Of a stretch of DNA of 64,000 nucleotides, positions 34,526 to 42,247 are shown piece after piece (position 1 is the first letter of the stretch; each line of letters begins with the position of its first letter). The notes beneath the pieces were generated by a model. It saw nothing but the letters and a program-made list of their open reading frames with translations. It had not been told where the DNA came from and did not search any database. The DNA comes from Flavobacterium sp. (GTDB lineage Bacteria > Bacteroidota > Bacteroidia > Flavobacteriales > Flavobacteriaceae), in assembly GCA_014379405.1 (NCBI GenBank), contig JACMLU010000012.1, forward strand, positions 1 to 64,000, in the 5' to 3' direction. The position numbers and the translations under genes were made by a program.

Positions 34526-35869
34526 TTATAGTTTACCCATCGCATATTGCAAAGAATAATATTGAATAATTAAATCTAAATTGGCATTTATCAGGGAAAT
34601 TTTGGCACCGTTTACTTGTAATTCGGCATCGACCATATCGCTTATTAATGCAAAATCATTATCGTACCTGCTTTTTACAATTTTATAATTGCTCAACGAT
34701 AATTCCACATCTTTTTTATAAGTAATTATGGTTTCTTTACTTTCTTGAAAACGGACAAAAACAGTTTTCACATCTTTGTCAATCTGATCTTTGGTCACAG
34801 CCAAAACAGTATTACTTTTTTCAATTTCAAATTTATTGGCACTTATTCGGTGTTTTAAATTATAAAAACTAGAAACATCCCAATTTAAAGAAACTCCTGC
34901 TGCCCAATAATTAAGAATATTGGGATAATTAGGCCATTGAGCTGGATATTGTGTATTCAAAAATAAATTAGCATTTACATTGGGCTTAAATCCACTTTTT
35001 GTTATACTCAAAGTGGATTCGGATAATTGCACTCCAAGTTCAGATTGCTTGATTTCAATTCGGTTTTTATAGGCTTCAGACAGGCTTTCTTGCAAATTAA
35101 CCGTTTCTGTCGGAATCAAAGCTTCTGAAACATCGGGTTGGAGTAGTGTGTCTGTTGGAATACCTATCAAAATATCCAAATAATTGCTAACTAGCTTAAT
35201 ATTATTGGTATCCTGCAAAACCGAAACTTTAAACCTTGATTGTTGCAATTCAGTTCGTAATAAATCGCTTTTAAGATTTTGTCCATTGGAAACTCTCGAT
35301 TGGAGTTGTTTGATACGCAAATCGGTATTGACAATATTTTGTTTGGTGACCTCTATTTGTCGGTATAATTTTTCAAGAGTAAAATATTGTTGCACTATTG
35401 CCAATTTGATTTCAGCTTCAGTCATTTTAACCACTGATTCCTTCATAGTGCTTATCAATTGCTGCTGAGCGATTTTGTTTTCGATTATACCTCCATTATA
35501 GATAGGCACAGAGCCCATAATATTGGCAGACGATTGATGGTTAAAATAATCAACTGTTATACTTTTATCATAAAAACCATCGTAAATCTTTGGATTACCA
35601 ATATAATTATAACCCATATTCAAACCGATATAAGGAGTTTTGGCTATTTTGGCTTGACTTACATTTTCTTTGGCAATAGCAACATCAGTATTAGCTATTT
35701 TAAGTTGATTGTTGTTTTGAATTCCTAATTGAAGAGCTTCATCCAATTTTATGATTCTAACAGCATTTAGATTGGTATTTTGTTGTGCATAGCCTGTTCC
35801 TATTATAATATATAGGAATGTCAATGACAACCATTTGGTTTCAATATTTTTTAGGCTGCAATAACTCAT
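34526..35869 (-). CDS. TolC family outer-membrane efflux channel
   Basis: A 447-residue protein from the ATG complementary to 35867-35869 (the codon just upstream is TTG). A signal peptide ends near 'IIIGTGYAQQ'. The mature part has the duplicated TolC helix-strand pattern: 'LDEALQLGIQNNNQLKIANTDVAIAKENVSQAKIA' in the first half and 'EAYKNRIEIKQSELGVQLSESTLSITKSGFKPNVN' in the second. It provides the outer-membrane exit for the adjacent adaptor and exporter. It is the second gene of a probable five-gene operon. Confidence 0.94.
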   Translation of the reverse strand: MSYCSLKNIETKWLSLTFLYIIIGTGYAQQNTNLNAVRIIKLDEALQLGIQNNNQLKIANTDVAIAKENVSQAKIAKTPYIGLNMGYNYIGNPKIYDGFYDKSITVDYFNHQSSANIMGSVPIYNGGIIENKIAQQQLISTMKESVVKMTEAEIKLAIVQQYFTLEKLYRQIEVTKQNIVNTDLRIKQLQSRVSNGQNLKSDLLRTELQQSRFKVSVLQDTNNIKLVSNYLDILIGIPTDTLLQPDVSEALIPTETVNLQESLSEAYKNRIEIKQSELGVQLSESTLSITKSGFKPNVNANLFLNTQYPAQWPNYPNILNYWAAGVSLNWDVSSFYNLKHRISANKFEIEKSNTVLAVTKDQIDKDVKTVFVRFQESKETIITYKKDVELSLSNYKIVKSRYDNDFALISDMVDAELQVNGAKISLINANLDLIIQYYSLQYAMGKL

Positions 35870-35913
35870 CAACTTTTTCCTTCTATTTTATTTTATAAGA
35901 ACAGTTTATCTTT

Positions 35914-36450
35914 TTATAAAATTGTTTCTTTCCTTTTGAAAAAAAGCTCTAAAATAGTATGGTGTCCTAAAACTCTGGACATTTCTTTGAAAGCAAAAAA
36001 TGGAATAAAACAAGTAAAAACAACTAATAAACTACCTAAATATTCATATGATTTAATATGATGACTTAAAGAATCAATTGCACCTTGTAGTGAATCTGTT
36101 TTGAAATAACCTGAAATCAGTTCTTCAATTACATTAAAAACCGCTAACCAAATGGTAAAAACAAAACTCTTGAATAAAGTTGAAATAACTAAAGGACCAC
36201 TATCCATTTTAGTGCCCAACTTCATCATACCTCCTACTGAGACAACTTTCCCCAAAATAAAAGCATTAATAAAAGCAATTCCATACTCCTCATAGTCAAT
36301 ATCATAATGGGCTAAAATTAGTCGTTTGTATGAAATAAACACTCCAAAATAGATGGACAAATACAAAACATTAACCCAATATTCTATAAATTCTTCTTTG
36401 AATTTTTCTTTAAAACTTTTCTTTTCTCCGTTAACCGTTATATCGCTCAT
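35914..36450 (-). CDS. Uncharacterised inner-membrane protein upstream of the export genes
   Basis: A 178-residue protein I cannot place in a named family. A charged cytoplasmic N-terminus (1-24) is followed by four hydrophobic segments, at about 28-46, 60-76, 93-112 and 138-156. There is a conserved-looking 'GKVVSVGGMMKLGTKMDSGPLVIS' segment in the middle. It lies 44 bp upstream of the tolC-like gene on the same strand and may be the first gene of that operon. A helper or regulatory role in export is a guess from position only. Confidence 0.75.
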   Translation of the reverse strand: MSDITVNGEKKSFKEKFKEEFIEYWVNVLYLSIYFGVFISYKRLILAHYDIDYEEYGIAFINAFILGKVVSVGGMMKLGTKMDSGPLVISTLFKSFVFTIWLAVFNVIEELISGYFKTDSLQGAIDSLSHHIKSYEYLGSLLVVFTCFIPFFAFKEMSRVLGHHTILELFFKRKETIL

Positions 36451-36721
36451 AATTAATTTGTTAAAAGGATTTATTATAATAAAAAAACTTAGTTAACTAC
36501 AAACTTAACCAATTCGGATAAAATAAAAAATATTTTTCTAAAATATAGTCAGAATAAACGTCTAATATTTAATTAATTATTATGTTAATTTAAGATGAGA
36601 AACCTACAAACTTTAGTATTAAAATGGAATCAATCCAAATGATTCCTTTTTTGGAAATGTTTTGACATTGGTTAAAGGTTTTTTAAGTCAAAGTAACTTT
36701 CTGAAATCTAAAAAAAACAAT

Positions 36722-37639
36722 TTATTTCTTTGGAAGCTCCGTAACTTCCACCTTAATCGAAACGGCATAGGTATTTGGAATTATTTTATCCCCGTGAGCA
36801 TTGGCATAAACTTTAGTAAATTCGGCTCCAAAATACAGGATTATGGCTGAATAATACACCCAAATTAAAATGATGATAACAGAACCCGCAGCACCATAAA
36901 CTGTGGCAACGGTTGAACTACCTAAATAAAAACCAATGGCAAATTTACCAATCATAAAGAAAAAAGAAGTAAAACTAGAACCAATCAAGGCGTCTTTCCA
37001 TACAATATATCCGTCAGGAAGTGTTTTGAAAATAATAGAAAACAACATCGTCGTCGTAGCAAACAAGATCAAAATATTGAGTATATAAAACAAATAAATG
37101 GTTGAATCAGGAAAATAAATAAGCAACCGAGTATTGATGACATCCATTACGGTATTTATCATCAAACTGACCAACAATAAAAAACCAACTGAAGCAATCA
37201 TTGAAAATGACATTAATCGGTTTTTAATAAATTTAACTAAACCTTTATCTGGTTTTGCCTTTAAACCCCAAATAAAATTGATTGAACTTTGAATTTCGGC
37301 AAAAACTCCCGAAGCCCCGATGAGCAACATAATTCCTCCAAAGATCGCGGCAAAGGTATTGCTATCGGACAATTCAATATTCTTGATCGTTTCTTGAATT
37401 TGGAGTGCTGCGTCATTACCCACCATTCCATTAATTTGACCGAAAAATCTTCCGGTAACAGCTTCCCTCCCAAAGAAAACACTAAAGATGGACATAATAA
37501 TAATCAACAACGGCGGCAGTGAAAACAAGGTATAATACGATAGCGAAGCACTGAGCTTTATGGCATTGTCATCATCAAATTCTTGGTAGGTCTTCTTTAA
37601 CAAATTCCAACTAATTAAGGCAGATTCTTTGTACTTCAT
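36722..37639 (-). CDS. YihY/BrkB family membrane protein
   Basis: A 305-residue protein with six transmembrane segments of the YihY (formerly 'ribonuclease BN') family. Signature parts are 'LSASLSYYTLFSLPPLLIIIMSIFSVFFG' near the N-terminus and 'GSSVTVYGAAGS'-like 'VATVYGAAGSVIIILIWVYYSAIILYFGAEFTKVYA' near the C-terminus. Members may export or flip lipids; the old RNase assignment was wrong. It is monocistronic. Confidence 0.93.
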   Translation of the reverse strand: MKYKESALISWNLLKKTYQEFDDDNAIKLSASLSYYTLFSLPPLLIIIMSIFSVFFGREAVTGRFFGQINGMVGNDAALQIQETIKNIELSDSNTFAAIFGGIMLLIGASGVFAEIQSSINFIWGLKAKPDKGLVKFIKNRLMSFSMIASVGFLLLVSLMINTVMDVINTRLLIYFPDSTIYLFYILNILILFATTTMLFSIIFKTLPDGYIVWKDALIGSSFTSFFFMIGKFAIGFYLGSSTVATVYGAAGSVIIILIWVYYSAIILYFGAEFTKVYANAHGDKIIPNTYAVSIKVEVTELPKK

Positions 37640-37943
37640 TTGTTTATAGTATCTTAAAAGATTGTATTTTACTGGAATATTATTCTATAGACAAAGCTAG
37701 GCCTAATACCCAAAATTGATACAAAACAACCCCAAAAAAAAGATAATTGTAATAGAATACTTGGTTTGACGCCAATACTATTTTGAAAATAGTTGCTAAA
37801 ATTTATAATTCACCCCGTTATAAGGTATCACTTTGCCAAGGTATTTAGTTTTAATTACATATGCAAAGTCGAGTTTCAAGGTATTTTAACTTTCAATTCC
37901 TCCACAATCGGTACAGGGCTTGATTCATTTATAGATATAGTGT
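37640..37943. other. Intergenic region, nothing recognised
   Basis: 304 bp of AT-rich DNA between two leftward genes. I see no credible frame, no long inverted repeat and no consensus promoter with both boxes; it presumably carries the yihY-like gene's promoter. Confidence 0.4.
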
Positions 37944-38405
37944 CTAATACTTTTGCGAATTAGGAGTGCCAATTGTGACTTTTTCGAATCGCATCATTGC
38001 AATATCACCCATAATAAAGTTTAAAATTTTCCCGTCTTCGGAAATCGAATAAGAATCAATTTTTTCCAACGCTTTCATATAAACATTTTCACCTTCGCCT
38101 TGACAAGCCATCATAGTCATACCCAATTTGGCATCCTTGAAATTAATCTTGTTGCCATCCAGAAGTAATGCGCCAAAATATTGATTACAACTATTGTTGC
38201 CTGAAACTTTATTTCCTTTTAAGTCAAAAACAATTGTTGGTTTATTATTTGGGTATAAACCATCGAATGCAATTCTTGGTCCCGTAATATAGTTTAATTT
38301 CCAAGCACCTTCGAGGGTGTTGTTTACTTTTGAAATTGATTTAGTCGAATTGCAGGAAGTAAATGTCAAGCATAAAATGACAAGTGTTGAAATAATGGTT
38401 TTCAT
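37944..38405 (-). CDS. META domain lipoprotein (HslJ-like)
   Basis: A 153-residue protein with a lipoprotein signal (LTFTSCNS, lipid Cys19). The META/HslJ domain runs from about 33 to 140, with 'GAWKLNYITG', 'KVSGNNSCNQYFGALLLDGNKINF' and 'TMMACQGEGENVYMKALEKIDSYSI'. The two cysteines in these segments are the family's usual pair. HslJ-like proteins are heat-inducible and linked to novobiocin or motility phenotypes; molecular function is unclear. Confidence 0.9.
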   Translation of the reverse strand: MKTIISTLVILCLTFTSCNSTKSISKVNNTLEGAWKLNYITGPRIAFDGLYPNNKPTIVFDLKGNKVSGNNSCNQYFGALLLDGNKINFKDAKLGMTMMACQGEGENVYMKALEKIDSYSISEDGKILNFIMGDIAMMRFEKVTIGTPNSQKY

Positions 38406-38509
38406 AATAATGACAATAAAAGTTTGTTAGTATAAAAATAGTGAAATTTTTAGAAAATTTAAATTTAAAAATATCCATTTAAAATTTAAAACGGCTTTTA
38501 CTTGATAAA

Positions 38510-38545
38510 AAAAAGCACAGTGAAAAATAGTTCACTGCGCTTTTT
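38510..38545 (-). terminator. Intrinsic terminator of the 162-residue exported protein gene
   Basis: AAAAAGCACAGTGAA pairs with TTCACTGCGCTTTTT with one mismatch and a six-base loop, ending in a T-tract on the minus strand about 20 bp after the stop. Confidence 0.85.
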
Positions 38546-38564
38546 AGTTTCAAATAAAAAATTT

Positions 38565-39047
38565 CTATTTTGTTTTTAAAGCTTCAATTTCCCCAACAAA
38601 AGGAATTGAATCCTGAATTTCAGATTGTACTGTAGTTTGCATATAATTCTCAAATTGAATTATTTTTGCTGCAGTAATTGCACCTACGGCTTTTTTATAT
38701 TTATCATAATATTTTGAAAACAATTTTTGGTAATCTATATTGTTTTTCAAACCCGCTTTTGCAATTTTATCTGCACTTTCATCAGTAAGATTGGCAAAAT
38801 TTGCCGCATAGTCATTAATAATACCAACTTTAGCCTTACCAAGAGCTTTGCGTTCTACTTCAAATTCGTCATAAATTTTCCAAAAAGCGGCTGTCTGCGC
38901 TTCAGGGATGGCCATATAAGCTTGAGCCAATTCTTTCTTTGATTTTCCATAAACACCTTGAATGATTTCAAGATCTTCTTTGTCAGAAGTTTGGGCATAA
39001 ATACCTGAAGTCAATGCCACCAATAAGATTAAAAATACTTTTTTCAT
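38565..39047 (-). CDS. Small exported helical protein of unknown function
   Basis: About 160 residues. An ATG two codons upstream (39053) is possible, but MKKVFLILLVALTSGIYAQ gives the standard signal peptide. The mature protein is highly charged and helical ('KKELAQAYMAIPEAQTAAFWKIYDEFEVERKAL'), reminiscent of small periplasmic Spy/CpxP-like bundles but without LTXXQ motifs. It is monocistronic with its own terminator. Its function is unknown. Confidence 0.72.
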   Translation of the reverse strand: MKKVFLILLVALTSGIYAQTSDKEDLEIIQGVYGKSKKELAQAYMAIPEAQTAAFWKIYDEFEVERKALGKAKVGIINDYAANFANLTDESADKIAKAGLKNNIDYQKLFSKYYDKYKKAVGAITAAKIIQFENYMQTTVQSEIQDSIPFVGEIEALKTK

Positions 39048-39194
39048 AATCATTGATTTGTAAATGTTAATTTGTTAAATTCAATCAAATTTAAAAATTT
39101 TTTCAATATCAAAAAAATAGTTTTAATAATTTATTCAAAATTTAAATCATTGATAACTTTATAGTAATCAAGTATATTAAATTATGTGAATAAT

Positions 39195-40445
39195 CTAGAA
39201 TGATTCTCCAGCGTTTAGATAAAATGCTTTTGACTGACGCCCCCAAGCATAATTGAGTACAAGATTTGTTCTGGTAGCTTTATCAATTAAAATTCGCAAT
39301 CCAACGCCCACTGCAGGTTGAATATACTGAAAAAGTCGGATGTTGCGATCTTTGTCGCTAGCTGAGGTCAGATTACCAAAAACGGTTCCGCTTATTAAAT
39401 TACTGCAAAGGATTGGAAATCGATATTCAGTTTCAAAATACACTAATTTTTGACCGCGAAATAAGCCCTGAGTATATCCTTTACCACTGCGACTGCGCTG
39501 ATCCCAGCCTATGGATGGCAAATTAAGATAAGGAACCGTTCCCACCGTTACAAAATGTCCGGTTGCCCAAATACTAAAAACATGTTGTTTGTTGAGTTTG
39601 CTTAACGGCATAAAATAACGATACTCCATAAAAAGTACATTACTGGCCTTTTGGTTTTCATTAAAGGCTGGGTTAAATCGATAATTAATATTGGCAAACA
39701 TACCCTTATTGGTATTGATCTGATTATCTCTTGAATCATACATCAGATTTAGACTTACCCCATTCACAAAATATTCATTGTTTTTATAGCCATATTTCTG
39801 ACTGTAATTATAATGATTGGTATATTGCCCATTGGCAACATCCAGATTTAGGTCGTTTATGGTAGTGTACCAATCAATATGTACTCCAGCACCCACATAA
39901 TAATTATTTTTGACTTCCCAAGAAGCAGTTTGATGGAACTTTAAATAATTATAATCCATAGATTCCTTCAAATCGTTTAAATCAAAATTGTCACTTTCAG
40001 TAGAACGAGGAATAATATCGGTTCCCAATCCATAATTGGCCTGCGAAAAAATATAAAAACGCCAGTCTCCACTTAAAAATATTTTGTTATTTTTAAGCAT
40101 CACGCTATTCTTGGCATTGACAAGCAACTGTTTTTTTTCGGTATAAGTTATACCAATATTTACTGAGGAATATTTGTCTTTTTCCATTTTTCCCTTAAAG
40201 GTATATTGAGAAACAAAACCGTACGAAAAACCTGTGGCAGGTTGTGAACCAATAACGGGTATTAGTAAAAAAAAATTATTTTTCTTTGGTTTTAAAACAA
40301 GAACGGAGTCTTTCTTTTTAAAAAGTTCTGGTAGGGATTTTTCAGGGCAATAATTAAGGGAATCAATTGCGGTTTGGGCAATGATGCTAAATTGCACAAA
40401 AATAATTAGCAATAAGCTAAAACAAAATTTACTTCTTTTATTCAT
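39195..40445 (-). CDS. BamA/Omp85-superfamily outer-membrane beta-barrel without POTRA domains
   Basis: A 416-residue protein with a signal peptide ending near FSIIAQ. The body is a 14-16-stranded barrel like the C-terminal domain of BamA/TamA. 'GWDQRSRSGKGYTQGLFRGQKLVYFETEYRF' contains the RGQ-type loop 6 motif typical of Omp85 proteins. No POTRA domain fits in the roughly 60 residues before the barrel, so it resembles the 'surface antigen' or phospholipase-associated lone barrels. It ends in Phe. Confidence 0.82.
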   Translation of the reverse strand: MNKRSKFCFSLLLIIFVQFSIIAQTAIDSLNYCPEKSLPELFKKKDSVLVLKPKKNNFFLLIPVIGSQPATGFSYGFVSQYTFKGKMEKDKYSSVNIGITYTEKKQLLVNAKNSVMLKNNKIFLSGDWRFYIFSQANYGLGTDIIPRSTESDNFDLNDLKESMDYNYLKFHQTASWEVKNNYYVGAGVHIDWYTTINDLNLDVANGQYTNHYNYSQKYGYKNNEYFVNGVSLNLMYDSRDNQINTNKGMFANINYRFNPAFNENQKASNVLFMEYRYFMPLSKLNKQHVFSIWATGHFVTVGTVPYLNLPSIGWDQRSRSGKGYTQGLFRGQKLVYFETEYRFPILCSNLISGTVFGNLTSASDKDRNIRLFQYIQPAVGVGLRILIDKATRTNLVLNYAWGRQSKAFYLNAGESF

Positions 40446-40551
40446 AATGCAAATTTATAAAATTATAGCTAAAAATGAATGTAATTTAATTGATGCTTCT
40501 TAATGGATAATTTTGAATAAATAGTAACACAATAACATTTTAAAACAAAAA

Positions 40552-40595
40552 AAAGACAGACTGAAAACTTAAATTATTGTTTAGAGTCTGTCTTT
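40552..40595 (-). terminator. Intrinsic terminator of the Gly/Tyr-rich lipoprotein gene
   Basis: AAAGACAGACT (40552-40562) and AGTCTGTCTTT (40585-40595) form a perfect 11-bp stem about 20 bp past the stop. Confidence 0.78.
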
Positions 40596-40616
40596 ATTTT
40601 AATAAAAAAGCACTAT

Positions 40617-41240
40617 TTATTTTTTAACATCCTCTTTCTTGATTAACCCTTTATTATTAAGCTCATTTCTAACAGCCGCGATAATAGCATCTAAAGTAGT
40701 GTCTAATTTAGATGGATTTACTGTAGATACAGTACCGGTCCATAACAATTTATTTGTTTTAACATCATATAGATTTGTTTCTACATAATAAGTTTTGTCT
40801 TCTTGATAGTACCCTGGCGAACCATAACCATATCCATAACCTCCGTAATAACCACCTCGATAACCCCAGCCACCGTAATAAGTAGTACCCTGAACATAAG
40901 AAGTACTTTTTTCAACATCAGTTAAACGCATCAGGATAATACCATCGATACCATCATTTAATAAATTGGCTATAACTAATTTCTCCTCTTGTTCAGAAGG
41001 TTTTAGATAATTGTAAGACTGGATAAAATTACCTCTTGTTGATGATGCAACAATTTTGTCTTCGGCGATTCTTCTGGTGGAATCATCTTTCAATTGAGCA
41101 ATAACTAATACCTTACTGAATGGTTTTGCAGTGGCACCATTTAATGATGGATCTGTCCAAGTTTTAGTAATTGTAACCGATGGTCCACAAGACACTAAAA
41201 AACTTATTAATAATGCTGATAAAAATAATTTGTTTTTCAT
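40617..41240 (-). CDS. Lipoprotein with a Gly/Tyr-rich insert
   Basis: A 207-residue protein with a lipobox (FLVSCGPS, lipid Cys18). The first half (25-110) is an alpha/beta domain ('TWTDPSLNGATAKPFSKVLVIAQLKDDSTRRIAEDK'). A low-complexity Gly/Tyr stretch follows at about 118-145 ('GGYYGGYGYGYG'), then a beta-rich end, 'YVETNLYDVKTNKLLWTGT'. The last segment is shared by many small envelope lipoproteins. No family is firmly recognised. It is 53 bp downstream of a barrel gene and may be cotranscribed with it. Confidence 0.78.
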   Translation of the reverse strand: MKNKLFLSALLISFLVSCGPSVTITKTWTDPSLNGATAKPFSKVLVIAQLKDDSTRRIAEDKIVASSTRGNFIQSYNYLKPSEQEEKLVIANLLNDGIDGIILMRLTDVEKSTSYVQGTTYYGGWGYRGGYYGGYGYGYGSPGYYQEDKTYYVETNLYDVKTNKLLWTGTVSTVNPSKLDTTLDAIIAAVRNELNNKGLIKKEDVKK

Positions 41241-41293
41241 ATATGTTTGTTTTGTATTTAATATTTAGCTTATTTTTCAGAATTCATTTCTAT

Positions 41294-42085
41294 TTAAAAC
41301 CGATACCCTATTTGAATCATATAACGATATCCTAAACTGGTCGCACTTTTTGTTCCTTTCCTTTGAAACTCTCCACTATCATTGCCAATCGACCCACTAT
41401 AACCAGGGAATTTATCTTTTAATGCTTCGTTCAATTTTTCAAAAAATAATTGTCGATCTTCATCGGTTAAATTTCCTCCGACATCTGCTTTTAAGCTATA
41501 TCCAGCAACACCTGGTCCTAAAAGAATCATATCGACAGAAAACCTTTTCCAAAATACAAACTGGTAACCCAATTCAAAACCAACAGTATGAATATTTATT
41601 TTCAAGTCAGTTTCTACTTCTTGAGGAGGAGCTGTACCATCTTTTGTAAATTCCCAACTATGTTGTTTTCTAAAAGTGTTAAAGGAATAATAAGGACCTA
41701 TATAAACACCTCTTGGAGCGTTATATTTGTTTAACTTGGACAGATAAATGCGATAATCTCCCGAAATATGAAAACCTCCTTCTGAAAGTATTGATTTTGC
41801 TTTCAATTCGCTATCATCAAAGAAATCAAAAGGAGAAAGTGAAGCTTGTCCAATATTGATGGAGAAAGACTTATTATTTTTTAAAACTCTTTCATAACCA
41901 AAAATAAGGGATTGCCCACCAAAAATCAAAGGGTTTGTGATGTTGAACCGAATCGTGTTTTTTAATTCCTTTTCGGGGTTGGCCAAACTGTCTGATGTTT
42001 GAGCATTTGTTTTGGAACTGCTTAATGCAAAAACAATTGACAGAACTAATAGGTTTTTAAACCAATTAAAATTAGTGTTTTTCAT
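41294..42085 (-). CDS. Outer-membrane beta-barrel protein, unknown function
   Basis: A 263-residue protein with a signal peptide ending near SSKTNAQ and a beta-strand pattern. Examples are 'SLIFGYERVLKNNKSFSINIGQASL', 'GFHISGDYRIYLSKLNKYNAPRGVYIGPYYS' and the terminal 'GYRYMIQIGYRF', with the aromatic end needed for insertion. It probably forms a 10-12-stranded barrel. It lies between the octaheme cytochrome and the Gly/Tyr lipoprotein on the same strand. Confidence 0.8.
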   Translation of the reverse strand: MKNTNFNWFKNLLVLSIVFALSSSKTNAQTSDSLANPEKELKNTIRFNITNPLIFGGQSLIFGYERVLKNNKSFSINIGQASLSPFDFFDDSELKAKSILSEGGFHISGDYRIYLSKLNKYNAPRGVYIGPYYSFNTFRKQHSWEFTKDGTAPPQEVETDLKINIHTVGFELGYQFVFWKRFSVDMILLGPGVAGYSLKADVGGNLTDEDRQLFFEKLNEALKDKFPGYSGSIGNDSGEFQRKGTKSATSLGYRYMIQIGYRF

Positions 42086-42247
42086 AAGATTTTATTTATG
42101 GTTACAATAAGTAAATATACGAATCCAAATTTATAAAAAAAAAGTTTTTTTTTGAATAAAAAAAACTAAAAAAAGGAATACATTGCTAATAGATTACTTA
42201 ATTAACAAATAACTATTTAATAAACTTGGAATCTAAATATTTTACTA

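Noticed and set aside
39195..40445. BamA itself
   Set aside because: The protein is about half the length needed and has no room for POTRA domains.
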